Assembly: GCA_004143945.1 (NCBI GenBank)
Contig: SEHB01000004.1
Span: 186,001 to 250,000, forward strand
DNA length: 64,000 bases
From: Lysobacteraceae bacterium
GTDB taxonomy: Bacteria > Pseudomonadota > Gammaproteobacteria > Xanthomonadales > Rhodanobacteraceae
Direction: 5' to 3'
A model generated the notes under the pieces. The model was not told the DNA's origin. It ran no database searches and saw nothing but the letters and a program-made list of their open reading frames with translations. Below, piece by piece: positions 8,921 through 17,516 of this stretch. The position numbers were made by a program, and so were the translations under genes. How positions within the stretch are numbered: position 1 is the first letter of the stretch; the number at the start of each line of letters is the position of its first letter.

Positions 8921-10999
8921 TCAGCGCGTGCGCCACTCCAATCCGACGTAGACCGAACGCCCGTCACCGGGCAGGAAATTCGCGGCGTCGAGTCCGCGTG
9001 CATCGGCGACGACATTGGTGCTCGCGATCCACCTCCGATCCTGCAGGTTGCGAGCATCGACGAACCAGTTGATGCGTTCGTCCAGCTCGCCGCCGAGCTT
9101 GAGCCCGAGCAGGTGGTAGCGCGGTGCGCTGAAGCTGTTCGCGTGGTCGATCCAGTAGCTGCGTGGAACCCACTCGAGGTTCGGCGCGAGGAAGACGCGG
9201 TCGGACACCTGCCAGCGCAGCATTGCGCGCAGTTGCTCGCGCGCAATGCCCGCGAGGTGGTTGTCGCCGTACACCGGATCGCGGTCGAAGCGGAAATCGT
9301 TGACGAGCACGTTCGTCGACCACGCGAGCCGCTCCGCGAAGCGCCATTCGACCCCGAGTTCGATGCCGCGATGCAGGGTTCGATCCGCATTGATCGTTCC
9401 GAGCGGATTGCCGTTACCGTCGCTCAGCGACAGCAGTTCGTCGCGCACGCGCGCGTGGTAAAGCGAGACGTCGACGTCGAGATCGTCGCGATGCGTGCGC
9501 CAGCCGAGTTCCAGCGTGGTCGCGCGCTGCTCGTCGACGAGCGTGGCCGCCGGCCCGCCGGTGATCTCGCTGAAGCTCGGCGGCTCGAGGCTGCCGCTGA
9601 GGTTCGCGTAGAGCCGGCTGTTCGCTCCGGCCTGGAACAACAGGCCGAGCTTCGGGCTGACGCCGCGGAAGTCGACATCGAAACTCTCGTCGGCGCTGGT
9701 GACGAAGCGGTCGCGCGAGCGCCGCGTCGAGTGCAGCGCCTGTGCGCCGACCGAGAGGGCCCAGCGTTCGGACAACCACGCCTGATTCTCGACGTAGAGC
9801 TTCGCGTTGCGCGCGCGCAGTGCGAGCAGGTTCGTGCGATCTCCGGCTTGCCCGCCGACGTTCACGTGGCGATCGTCGTCGATGCGGCCTTGCGCGAGCG
9901 CGAGGCCCGCGACGAACAGGTTGCGCCGCCCGGCAAGCTCGCGTTCGCTGCGCCAGCGCAGGTCGATGCCCGCATCGCGCGAGTCCTGGTCGAGCACCTG
10001 GAAGATCGGATGATGCAGCGACTTGTCGGCGAGGTAGCCGGACAGCAGCAGGGTTGAATCATCCGACGGCGTCCAGGCGAGCCGCGCGCCGAGCCGATCC
10101 AGCCGGAAGTCGCGGCGCTGGTCGCCTGCGACGGTGCCCGCGTTCGCCGCACGCGGGTCGGCCATCGCCTGCGCGAGCGTGAGATTGCCCGGCAGCTCCG
10201 AGCGCGTATCGACGTGCGTCAGGTAGAGCCGCCCGTCGAGCGTGTCGCCGAAGCGCCAGCCCGCGTTGCCGGAGAGGCGCCAGGTGTCCTGGCGCGCGTG
10301 TTCGCGAAAGCCGTCCTGTGCGAACGCCGAGGCGCTGAGGTAGCCGTCGGCGACGCCGTTGTTGCCGGCCAGCGTGGCTTGCGCTCGCGCGTAACCGTAG
10401 CTGCCGACTTCAGCGCGCAGGCTCGCCGCGGCCGCGTCGTAGCCGGTCGGGGAAACGAAGTTGACCGCGCCACCGAGCGTCGCGGCCCCGTATTCGAGTG
10501 CATTGGCGCCGCGGTAGACCTCGATGTAGCGCGCCGACAACGGCTCGACCGCCTGGAAGTCGAAGCCGCCGTCGGCGAGGTTCAGCGGACTGCCATCCTG
10601 CAGCAACTCGATGCCGCGGCCATGGAAGGTGCGCTGGATGCCCGAGCCGCGGATCGACATGCGTGCCTCTTCGGCACCGAAGCGCGGCTGGATGAATACG
10701 CCGGTCGCGAATCCGAGCGCATCGGCGAGCGTGCTGACGCGGCCATCGCGATAGCGCTCGCCATCGACGAGGCCGGTGCCGCCGGCACGCGCGTCGAGGC
10801 GCTCGCGCGCCTCCTCGAGTGTCTCGACCGTGGCGGGCACGCTGCTGCCGCGAACTTCGATGCGATCGAGCGTGGTGGTGGGAGAGAATTCCTCGGCAGC
10901 GGAATCCGCGGCGGAAACGGAAAACGAAAGCGCAAGCGCGAGCAACGCAGGCGCGCGCAGGCGCGTGTTGCGTGCGGTCGCACGCATCGACATCGACAT
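8921..10999 (-). CDS. TonB-dependent outer membrane receptor
   Basis: 692-residue outer membrane receptor. A signal peptide (~residues 1-33, hydrophobic core PALLALALSFSVSA) is followed by a TonB-box-like TLDRIEVRGSS, a plug domain (IRGSGIQRTFHGRGIELLQDG, LEYGAATLGGAVNF) and a C-terminal beta-barrel ending GLEWRTR. The ATG at 10999 has GGAG about seven bases upstream; two further ATGs lie two and four codons downstream. The upstream gene is a His-rich DUF2946 protein 61 bases away, a pairing often seen with copper receptors, so metal uptake is suspected. No cobalamin riboswitch or clear Fur box was seen. Confidence 0.88.
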   Translation of the reverse strand: MSMSMRATARNTRLRAPALLALALSFSVSAADSAAEEFSPTTTLDRIEVRGSSVPATVETLEEARERLDARAGGTGLVDGERYRDGRVSTLADALGFATGVFIQPRFGAEEARMSIRGSGIQRTFHGRGIELLQDGSPLNLADGGFDFQAVEPLSARYIEVYRGANALEYGAATLGGAVNFVSPTGYDAAAASLRAEVGSYGYARAQATLAGNNGVADGYLSASAFAQDGFREHARQDTWRLSGNAGWRFGDTLDGRLYLTHVDTRSELPGNLTLAQAMADPRAANAGTVAGDQRRDFRLDRLGARLAWTPSDDSTLLLSGYLADKSLHHPIFQVLDQDSRDAGIDLRWRSERELAGRRNLFVAGLALAQGRIDDDRHVNVGGQAGDRTNLLALRARNAKLYVENQAWLSERWALSVGAQALHSTRRSRDRFVTSADESFDVDFRGVSPKLGLLFQAGANSRLYANLSGSLEPPSFSEITGGPAATLVDEQRATTLELGWRTHRDDLDVDVSLYHARVRDELLSLSDGNGNPLGTINADRTLHRGIELGVEWRFAERLAWSTNVLVNDFRFDRDPVYGDNHLAGIAREQLRAMLRWQVSDRVFLAPNLEWVPRSYWIDHANSFSAPRYHLLGLKLGGELDERINWFVDARNLQDRRWIASTNVVADARGLDAANFLPGDGRSVYVGLEWRTR

Positions 11000-11060
11000 G
11001 GAAGGTCTCCGGCATGAGCAGGCCGCGGCACGGCCGCGGCAGGGATCGATCGGGATCGGC

Positions 11061-11492
11061 TCAGGCGGAATGCAGGGGCGGGCCGCGCGGCTGCGCGGAC
11101 AGTCGATGCGTGGCGTGCGCGACGACGGCGGGTTCGAGGTCGATCGCATGTGCGGGAAGAGCGGGCTCGACGAGTCCGCCGCAGCCCGGCAACTCGAGCG
11201 CGGGCACGTGGCCGAAAAGATCGCAATAACCGCAGGCGCTCCAGCAATCCGCCGGCGCGGCCTCGCGGGCCTCGCTCGCATGCGCGGCGTGGCCCGCATG
11301 CGCGTCCGTTTCCGCTGCGCCCGCCTGCATGTGCGCGTGATGCGCGCCATGCGCGGCCTGCCGCAGGCTCATCGCGAGCTGGGAGACCGTCGGTGCGAGC
11401 GCGACGAGCAGGATCGCGACGAGCGCGAGCCATGCAAGGGGACTGCGGTGGTGGAGGTGGCGCAGTTGCATGGATCGGAAAGCGGCCCGCAT
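11061..11492 (-). CDS. DUF2946 family His-rich membrane-anchored protein
   Basis: About 143 residues. One N-terminal hydrophobic helix (WLALVAILLVALAPTVSQLA) leads into a periplasmic region rich in His, Met and Cys: HGAHHAHMQAG, DAHAGHAAH and CWSACGYCDLFGH. This is the DUF2946 layout, whose members are usually found beside TonB-dependent copper receptors. Metal binding is inferred from the His/Cys content. The start is uncertain: ATG at 11492 or ATG at 11471, neither with a strong Shine-Dalgarno. It probably forms an operon with the downstream TonB receptor and is divergent from the ribbon-helix-helix gene. Confidence 0.7.
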   Translation of the reverse strand: MRAAFRSMQLRHLHHRSPLAWLALVAILLVALAPTVSQLAMSLRQAAHGAHHAHMQAGAAETDAHAGHAAHASEAREAAPADCWSACGYCDLFGHVPALELPGCGGLVEPALPAHAIDLEPAVVAHATHRLSAQPRGPPLHSA

Positions 11493-11646
11493 GCGTGGGG
11501 TGGCGCGCAGTGCGTATTGTCGCCGCACGATGCCTGTTGTGTGCGGCACGCGAGCGCGAAGGTTGCGGCAGTGTGTCGCGTGCGCCGGCTTGCGCGGCGC
11601 GAATCCGCTGGCGTGTGCGCTCGCCGGACATCTTCGTCGCCCCCGA

Positions 11647-11674
11647 TTGACCTTGGCCTCGAAGGGCGTACCAT
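11647..11674 (+). promoter_or_regulatory. Probable sigma70 promoter for the RHH protein gene
   Basis: TTGACC (11647-11652) and TACCAT (11669-11674) are separated by 16 bases, 31 bases upstream of the start codon at 11705. The match is five of six and four of six to consensus. Confidence 0.5.
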
Positions 11675-11704
11675 CCCCATGGATGGCGCACGGAGGGTAT
11701 GAGG

Positions 11705-12121
11705 ATGGCAAAATCACGCGAGCCCGCACTGAAGGCGGCCGACAGCGAGAAGATCACGATCAACCTCGGTTACGTGGACCTCGGCCAGATCGACCTGCTC
11801 GTGCAGGAAGGCTTCTACGGAAACCGCACCGACTTCATCCGTACCGCGATCCGGGCGCAGATCGCCCGCCACGGCGAGGCCGTCGACAAGTCCGTCGCGC
11901 GGCACCGACTCGACCTCGGACTGCGCCGAATCGCACGCAAGGACCTCGAAGCCGCGAAGGCCGCGGGCGAGATGCTGCATCTGCAGGTGCTCGGCCTCGT
12001 CTCGATCGCGAGCGACGTCACGCCGAGGCTCGCGCGCGAAACGATCGCTTCATTGCATGTACTCGGTGCGCTGCAGGCCGAGCCGGCCATCAAGGCGGCC
12101 CTCGCAGATCGCATCCTCTGA
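11705..12121 (+). CDS. Ribbon-helix-helix (CopG-like) regulator beside PHB depolymerase
   Basis: 138 residues. The N-terminal part SEKITINLGYVDLGQIDLL followed by GFYGNRTDFIRTAIRAQI has the beta-strand/helix/helix pattern of CopG/Arc-type DNA-binding domains. The rest is predicted helical, with repeated Leu and Ala. The start at 11705 is chosen because GGAGG at 11692-11696 is eight bases away, whereas the ATG at 11699 is only two bases from it. Proteins of this type often precede a PHB-depolymerase-like esterase, as here, so it may regulate or work with that gene. The target is unknown. Confidence 0.7.
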   Translation: MAKSREPALKAADSEKITINLGYVDLGQIDLLVQEGFYGNRTDFIRTAIRAQIARHGEAVDKSVARHRLDLGLRRIARKDLEAAKAAGEMLHLQVLGLVSIASDVTPRLARETIASLHVLGALQAEPAIKAALADRIL

Positions 12122-12201
12122 TCACCCCGCCACACGCTGCACGACCGACGCGCTCGCCGCGCCCCGGTCGATGCGCGCGCCGCATGCCTGGAGTCCCGCA
12201 C

Positions 12202-13389
12202 GTGAAACCCCTGTCCCGCATCGACATGACCGAAGTCACGCGCCTCACGCGCGAAGGCCGACTCGGCGAAGCACTGCAGATGTTGCGTGCTGGCCTTGCA
12301 GATCTCCCGCCGAATGCGTCGAACGAGCCGAACCCCCAAGCCGAAGCCCACGCTTCGATCATCGACATGGAGCCGCCATCGGCGGCGAACGGCGGCGCGT
12401 GGACCGCGGCTTCGGGGGCTGCGCCGACCGATCCCGGTTCAGGCGCGCGACCCGCGGCGCGCGGCGCCCCCGATCGTGCAGCGAAACCGCGCATCCGCGT
12501 GCGGCACCCCGCGATGGACGCGGCCGATCCGCTTCCGCCTGGCGCGCGGTTCGAACAGCGCGTGCACCGCCACTCGGCGGGCGAGCGCCGATACCGGCTC
12601 TACGTGCCCTCGTCCCGCGGCAGCGCGCCGCCTGCGCTCATGGTGATGCTGCACGGTTGCACGCAGTCACCCGAGGACTTCGCGCTCGGCACGCGCATGA
12701 ACCTGCTGGCCGAGGAACGAGGCGTCGTCGTCGCCTATCCGGAGCAATCGCGCAAGGCGAATGCATCGAGGTGCTGGAACTGGTTCAACGCGGCCGACCA
12801 GCGCCGCGGCGGCGGCGAGCCGGAATCGATCGCGGCGATCACGCGGGATCTCGTGCGCGAGTTCGGGATCGATCCCCGCCGCGTGCACGTCGCGGGCCTT
12901 TCCGCGGGCGGCGCGATGGCGGCGATCCTCGGCGCGGAATACCCGGATCTGTTCGCGGCCGTCGGCGTGCACTCCGGTCTCGCGCGCGGCGCCGCGCACG
13001 ACGTGCAGTCGGCGTTCGCTGCGATGCGCGGCGGCGCCGACGGCGCCGTGCCTGCTGCGCGCACGGTGCCGACGATCGTGTTCCACGGCGACGCCGATGC
13101 GACCGTCGCGCCGATCAATGGCGAGCAGGTGATGCGGCAGGCGAGGGCGGGGGCGGTGCTGCATCGGCAGGTGCATACCGGCAACGGGGCCGATGGCGCG
13201 GGCTGGACGCGCGTCGTCGAGACGAACGCGGACGGTGTATCGACGCTCGAGCACTGGCTGCTGCACGGCGGCGGTCATGCGTGGTCCGGCGGCGACCCGC
13301 GCGGATCGTTCGTGGCTCCATCGGGTCCGGATGCGAGCCGCGAGATGCTGCGCTTCTTCGAGGAGGTCTCGAACGCGCGCAGGAACTAG
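12202..13389 (+). CDS. PHB depolymerase family alpha/beta-hydrolase esterase
   Basis: 395 residues from the GTG at 12202, which has GGAG eight bases upstream; an ATG at 12184 would add six residues. After a low-complexity N-terminal ~110 residues comes an esterase domain with oxyanion loop MLHGCTQSPEDFALGT, lipase box GLSAGG (nucleophile Ser234), an Asp in FHGDADATV and the catalytic His in GGGHAWSGG. The family hydrolyses short-chain polyhydroxyalkanoates or other esters. No signal peptide is obvious, so it may be intracellular. The stop overlaps that of the convergent SRAP gene by four bases. Confidence 0.85.
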   Translation: MKPLSRIDMTEVTRLTREGRLGEALQMLRAGLADLPPNASNEPNPQAEAHASIIDMEPPSAANGGAWTAASGAAPTDPGSGARPAARGAPDRAAKPRIRVRHPAMDAADPLPPGARFEQRVHRHSAGERRYRLYVPSSRGSAPPALMVMLHGCTQSPEDFALGTRMNLLAEERGVVVAYPEQSRKANASRCWNWFNAADQRRGGGEPESIAAITRDLVREFGIDPRRVHVAGLSAGGAMAAILGAEYPDLFAAVGVHSGLARGAAHDVQSAFAAMRGGADGAVPAARTVPTIVFHGDADATVAPINGEQVMRQARAGAVLHRQVHTGNGADGAGWTRVVETNADGVSTLEHWLLHGGGHAWSGGDPRGSFVAPSGPDASREMLRFFEEVSNARRN

Positions 13390-14342
13390 GCCGCGAGTCG
13401 ATGCTCGTAGTAGGGCCGCTCGCGATCCTCGAGGATCGCCTGCTGCGCGTCGAGATCCGCGGAATCGGGCTCGAGCCACGCACGCAGGTGCGTCGGTTTG
13501 ATCGGGATGATGCAACGGTCGTGGCCCGCCGCCGCGACTTCCGGTGGCGGCTCGTCGGTGATCGCCGCGAATGAATCGAGTGCCTCGTCCGCACCGCTCC
13601 AGTGCGACCAGAGGCACGCGACGAGCATGTCGTGTGCGGGTCGCGGCCGGAACTCGAGCACGACGTTGCGTTCCTGCTCGCCTTGCGCGAGTGCGCGGCG
13701 TTCCATCGCGTGCAGGCTCACGTTCTCGAAGAACGCGTTCGCGACGACGATGCCGTGCGAGACGCCGAACACGTCCTTCCAGTAACCGCCGAGACTGTCG
13801 CGGCGCGCGTTGTAGGTGCCGGGGAAGCGTCGATCGTTCGCGGCGGGCTTGCCCGCCGGCCGGCACTGGTAGCGCATCGGCCGCACGACGAGTCGTCCGC
13901 GCTCCGACACCAGCACCGGCGCGTGCCAGCCCGGGAAGATCCGCGAATCCGCATCGACGAGTTCGCTGCGGCGCAGGTCCGCGAGCTTGCCGAGCGCCCA
14001 CTCGACCTTCGTGGTCGAGATGCGCCGATCCTCGAGCGCCTTCTTCGTCGTCTTCGACTGCAACGTGCGCTCGGCATCGGCCAGCCTGCGCCGCTGCTTG
14101 AACAGTTCCTGCTCGAGCCGCGACGCCTCGCGCGCGTTCCACTCATCGATCAGCGCCTTGATCTCGCGCTCGCGCGCCGAAGCAGGCTCCGCGAACGCCG
14201 CATCCATCGCCTTCGCGAGCCGCACGTTGCCGCCCTGGTTGCGCAACCAGTACAGGCGATAGAACGCCTCGATGTCGATGTCCGCGCCCCAGGTGCGCAC
14301 GTAGCGCTGGTAGCTTTGCCAGATCTGGGCGGAGTAGCACAT
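13386..14342 (-). CDS. SRAP (YedK/HMCES-like) abasic-site protein
   Basis: 318-residue SOS-response-associated peptidase family protein. Cys2 directly follows the initiator Met (MCYSAQ) and becomes the catalytic N-terminus that crosslinks to abasic sites in single-stranded DNA. Also visible are FPGTYNARRDSL with the conserved Asn, and AITDEPP followed by GHDRCIIPI with the conserved His. It is longer than E. coli YedK (222 residues) because of an inserted, charged, helical segment (~residues 45-115) containing many Lys, Arg and Glu. It ends convergently on the esterase gene with a four-base overlap. Confidence 0.85.
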   Translation of the reverse strand: MCYSAQIWQSYQRYVRTWGADIDIEAFYRLYWLRNQGGNVRLAKAMDAAFAEPASAREREIKALIDEWNAREASRLEQELFKQRRRLADAERTLQSKTTKKALEDRRISTTKVEWALGKLADLRRSELVDADSRIFPGWHAPVLVSERGRLVVRPMRYQCRPAGKPAANDRRFPGTYNARRDSLGGYWKDVFGVSHGIVVANAFFENVSLHAMERRALAQGEQERNVVLEFRPRPAHDMLVACLWSHWSGADEALDSFAAITDEPPPEVAAAGHDRCIIPIKPTHLRAWLEPDSADLDAQQAILEDRERPYYEHRLAA

Positions 14343-14437
14343 GCGCGCATGCTACGGCAGCAGCGCACTGGACGCCCACTGCGCCCGCGCCATCGATCGC
14401 TACGGCCGGAGGCCAGGCGGAGCAACCGCGAAAAGGA

Positions 14438-14513
14438 TGGTGGCCGGGGACGGAATCGAACCGCCGACACGGGGATTTTCAATCCCCTGCTCTACCAACT
14501 GAGCTACCCGGCC
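14438..14513 (-). tRNA. tRNA-Phe (GAA)
   Basis: 76 bases including an encoded CCA. The acceptor stem GGCCGGG pairs with CCCGGCC, the D arm contains AGCTCAGTTGGTAGAGC, the anticodon loop is TTGAAAA with anticodon GAA, and the T arm contains GGTTCGATTCC. The anticodon stem GGGGA/TCCCC is perfect. Confidence 0.97.
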
Positions 14514-14561
14514 AGGCGTGGTGCTGATGCGTGCGGTCGGGAGACCGCAGCGGGGCCGCGT

Positions 14562-14590
14562 ATTAGAGCCGCGCGCGTGGAATCCGTCAA
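14562..14590 (-). promoter_or_regulatory. Strong sigma70 promoter for tRNA-Phe
   Basis: On the minus strand, TTGACG (14590-14585) and TCTAAT (14567-14562) are separated by exactly 17 bases. The segment after the -10 is very GC-rich, as is usual for stringently controlled stable-RNA promoters. The predicted leader before the mature tRNA is about 40 bases. Confidence 0.8.
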
Positions 14591-14679
14591 GACGCATCGG
14601 TCCACCGCGCGTGGGGCACGTTTCGGCCGGCGGGGAGGGGGCGCATGACTTCCGGCCCGTTGCGTCGCGCGGCGTTGTC

Positions 14680-14695
14680 TACTACAACTGTAGTA
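14680..14695. promoter_or_regulatory. BlaI/MecI-type operator
   Basis: Perfect inverted repeat TACTACA-AC-TGTAGTA, 29 bases before the blaI-like start codon. It matches the TACA...TGTA core bound by BlaI/MecI repressors, so autoregulation of the blaI-M56 operon is likely. Confidence 0.75.
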
Positions 14696-14723
14696 CGACA
14701 CCTGTAGAGCGGATGCCCCGGCG

Positions 14724-15113
14724 ATGGCGAAGAAGCCCGATGTAAGCCTCAGCGAGTTGCAGATCGAACTCATGCGCGTGCTGTGGCGGCGCGGCGAGTC
14801 CAGCACGACCGAAGTCGCGCAGGAACTGGCCGACACGCGCGGCCTCAAGCACACGACGGTCGCGACGCTGCTCACGCGGCTGGAGAAGCGCGGCGTGGTC
14901 GCGCTGCGGCGCGACGGGCGCCAGCTCTGGTACCGCGCGCTCGTCGACGAGGCGGACGTGCGGCGGTCGATGGTCGCCGACCTGCTCGGCGCGCTGTTCG
15001 CGGGCGATGCGCAGCAACTGGTCGCGCACCTCGTGCAGGAATCGGAGATCGCGCCCGGGGATCTCGCGAAGGCCAGGCGCAGGCTCGAGAAGGGGGGTCG
15101 CGATGCAAAGTGA
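14724..15113 (+). CDS. BlaI/MecI/CopY family transcriptional repressor
   Basis: 129 residues, the usual BlaI length. The N-terminal winged helix (LSELQIELMRVLWRRGESST, then TVATLLTRLEKRGVV) binds palindromes of the type found just upstream at 14680-14695. The C-terminal helices mediate dimerisation. BlaI repressors are released when cleaved after signalling by a BlaR1/M56 membrane protease; such a gene follows and overlaps this stop (ATG at 15103 inside the last codons). No beta-lactamase is in the window, so the regulon is open. Confidence 0.9.
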   Translation: MAKKPDVSLSELQIELMRVLWRRGESSTTEVAQELADTRGLKHTTVATLLTRLEKRGVVALRRDGRQLWYRALVDEADVRRSMVADLLGALFAGDAQQLVAHLVQESEIAPGDLAKARRRLEKGGRDAK

Positions 15114-17439
15114 GTGGATCGCCGGATGGTTGCTGACGCTCGCAATGCATGCGGGCGTGCTGATCTCGATCGCGTGGCTCGTCGATCGCGGGCGCTTCCG
15201 CATGCAGCTCGCGTGGCGCGAGCTGCTCTGGCGCGGCGCGCTCTTCGGTGGGTTGCTGACCGCGAGCGTGCAGGCGTACGTGGAACTGCCGTCGCCGCGC
15301 GTCATGCTCGCATCGGCGGGTCCGGTCGCCTTGCCCGAAGTGCGCGACGCCGCGGCGTCGGGCCAAGCCCCGGAGCGGCGCGCGCAAACGGTCGCGCCGG
15401 CCACCCCCGCTGCCGCGATTTCGCCGCTCGTGCCCGCGCCCCACGCGAACGCGATCATCGACGGGTCGAAGCCGACTCGCTTCGCATGGCCGTCCTGGCA
15501 CACCCTCGTCGTTGCAGGCTGGATCGCCGGCGTTCTGCTCGTGCTCGCACGGCTCGCGCATGCGCTGGTCGGCATCTCGCGGCGCATCGGTGAAGCCCAG
15601 CCGCTCGCACGCCGGACGCTCGCGGCCGATGCGGCCTCGCTCGCGCTGGCCGCCGGTACGCCGACGCCGCGGCTCGCGGTCAGCGACGCATTCGGCAGCC
15701 CGGTCGCCGCGATCGGACGGCGCATCGTGATGCCGCACTGGGCATTGCAGCTGCTTGACCGCGATCAGCAGGCCGCGATGCTCGCCCACGAGGTCGCGCA
15801 TCTCGCGCGGCGCGATCCGCTCTGGAAGCTGCTCGCGGCCCTTTGCAGCGCGCTGCTCTGGTTCCTGCCATCGACGCGTCTCGCACGCCGTCGGCTCGAC
15901 GAAATCGCTGAACTGCGCTGCGACCACTGGGCGGCCATGCATCTCGGCGATGGTCGCGCGCTGGCCGAGTGCCTCGCCGAATGCGCGACCCACCATCTCG
16001 AGGGCGTCGACGCCCGGCTTGTTCCCGCGATGGCGCACCGCGACTCCCCGTTGCTCGAACGCATCGACCATCTGATCGAAGGAAAGCCCTTGGACACGAC
16101 CTATACCTCGACCCGCGCGGTGCTCGCGTGCGCATTCACGCTCGCCGCCGCGGTGCTGCTGCTGCCCGGCGTGAGCGCGCAGGCGCAGGCGCAGGCGCCG
16201 ACGCCACCCACGCCACCGACGCCTCCGGCCGCACCCGCGCCGCCCGAGCCCCCTGCAGGCGATGTGCGCTTCTCGCATCGGAGCGGCGGAATGTTCGGCT
16301 TGCTGGCCGATTCGACCACGGTGGAGATCAACGACGACGGCAAGCGTTACGGCGCGCGCATCCGCGGCAAGGTCGAGTTCAACGATCGCGACGACGACAT
16401 CGTGCGCATGGATGACGGCGCCACCGCGCGCTTCGAGCAGGAAGCGGGCGGCAGCGCGCGACGCATCGAGTACGCGCGGCGCGGCGACGCGATCGAGCGC
16501 CACTACTACGTCGATGGCCGCGAACAGCCGATCGACGAGCAGGGCAGGGAATGGATCGCAGGCCTGATCGTCACGATCGTGCGGGAGACCGGCATCAACG
16601 TCGGTCCGCGCGTCAAGCGCATCCACGCAGCCGGCGGCGCCGACGCGGTACTCGACGAAATCGGCAGGATCAGCTCGGGACACTCGCGCGTCGCGCACCT
16701 GCGCGAGCTGTATCCGCTCGCGAAGCTGACACCGGAGCAGTCGACGCGCGTGATCGGACTGATCGATGGCATGGAATCGGATTACGAAGTGCGCAACGCA
16801 CTCGCCGGTCTTGCAGCCTCCAATCCGCTCGACGCGGGCCAGCAACTGCTCGTGCTGGCCCAGGCCGGCAACATCGATTCGGACTACGAACGTGCAGAGT
16901 TGCTGATCGGCATGCTCCACCACCTCGCGCCGGGTGAACCGGTGCGTGTGGCCTGGCTGGAGGCCGCATCCGGAATCGGTTCGGACTACGAACTCCGCCG
17001 CACGCTGACGGCGCTGCTGGAAGCCGGAAACCCTGACGAGCAGACGCTCGCACGCGTCATCGCCGCGGCCGACGCGATCGGATCGGATTACGAACGCCGC
17101 ACGCTTCTCGTCAGCGCGGTCGAGCGCATCGGCGATGCGGACCGGATCGCATCGGCGTATGCCGCCGCTGCGTCGGAGATCGGCTCGGACTACGAACGAC
17201 GCGAGGCGCTGGTCGCACTCGTGCGCGCGCCGAAGTTCGGCATGGACGCTGCGCGCGCGGTGCTCGACGCCGCGGCCGGCATCGGCTCGGACTATGAACG
17301 CACCCAGGTCCTCGTCGAGGTCGCCGGGGTGATGCCCCCCGATGCAGCGCTGATCGCGCGCTATCGCGAGGTCGCGCGCGGTCTCTCCGACCACGAACGC
17401 GGTGTCGCCGAGCGTGCGCTGGACCGGTTCGCGGGCTGA
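15103..17439 (+). CDS. M56 (BlaR1-like) membrane metalloprotease with 34-residue SDYE repeats
   Basis: 778 residues. N-terminal membrane helices (near residues 8-25, 35-55 and 135-155) precede the cytoplasmic M56 protease domain with zinc motif HEVAH at 229-233 and the downstream ELRCDHWA. A further membrane helix near 345-365 is followed by a Pro-rich linker. The C-terminal part is exceptional: SDYE recurs at 559, 593, 627, 661, 695 and 729, exactly 34 residues apart, with degenerate copies at 525 and about 762. The repeats look all-helical but lack the TPR consensus. The region probably lies outside the membrane as a sensor or scaffold; the ligand is unknown. It is coupled to the blaI-like gene by overlap. 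Confidence 0.85.
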   Translation: MQSEWIAGWLLTLAMHAGVLISIAWLVDRGRFRMQLAWRELLWRGALFGGLLTASVQAYVELPSPRVMLASAGPVALPEVRDAAASGQAPERRAQTVAPATPAAAISPLVPAPHANAIIDGSKPTRFAWPSWHTLVVAGWIAGVLLVLARLAHALVGISRRIGEAQPLARRTLAADAASLALAAGTPTPRLAVSDAFGSPVAAIGRRIVMPHWALQLLDRDQQAAMLAHEVAHLARRDPLWKLLAALCSALLWFLPSTRLARRRLDEIAELRCDHWAAMHLGDGRALAECLAECATHHLEGVDARLVPAMAHRDSPLLERIDHLIEGKPLDTTYTSTRAVLACAFTLAAAVLLLPGVSAQAQAQAPTPPTPPTPPAAPAPPEPPAGDVRFSHRSGGMFGLLADSTTVEINDDGKRYGARIRGKVEFNDRDDDIVRMDDGATARFEQEAGGSARRIEYARRGDAIERHYYVDGREQPIDEQGREWIAGLIVTIVRETGINVGPRVKRIHAAGGADAVLDEIGRISSGHSRVAHLRELYPLAKLTPEQSTRVIGLIDGMESDYEVRNALAGLAASNPLDAGQQLLVLAQAGNIDSDYERAELLIGMLHHLAPGEPVRVAWLEAASGIGSDYELRRTLTALLEAGNPDEQTLARVIAAADAIGSDYERRTLLVSAVERIGDADRIASAYAAAASEIGSDYERREALVALVRAPKFGMDAARAVLDAAAGIGSDYERTQVLVEVAGVMPPDAALIARYREVARGLSDHERGVAERALDRFAG

Positions 17440-17516
17440 ACCGGCACCCAATGCAGCGCGTGGAGCTGCGTCGATGCGTGCCGCCCGGACGTCCTTGCCC
17501 GAAAGGAGGACGCCCG

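Noticed and set aside
10999..11060. Cobalamin riboswitch upstream of the TonB receptor
   Set aside because: The gap to the DUF2946 gene is only 61 bases, too short, and no B12-box is visible.
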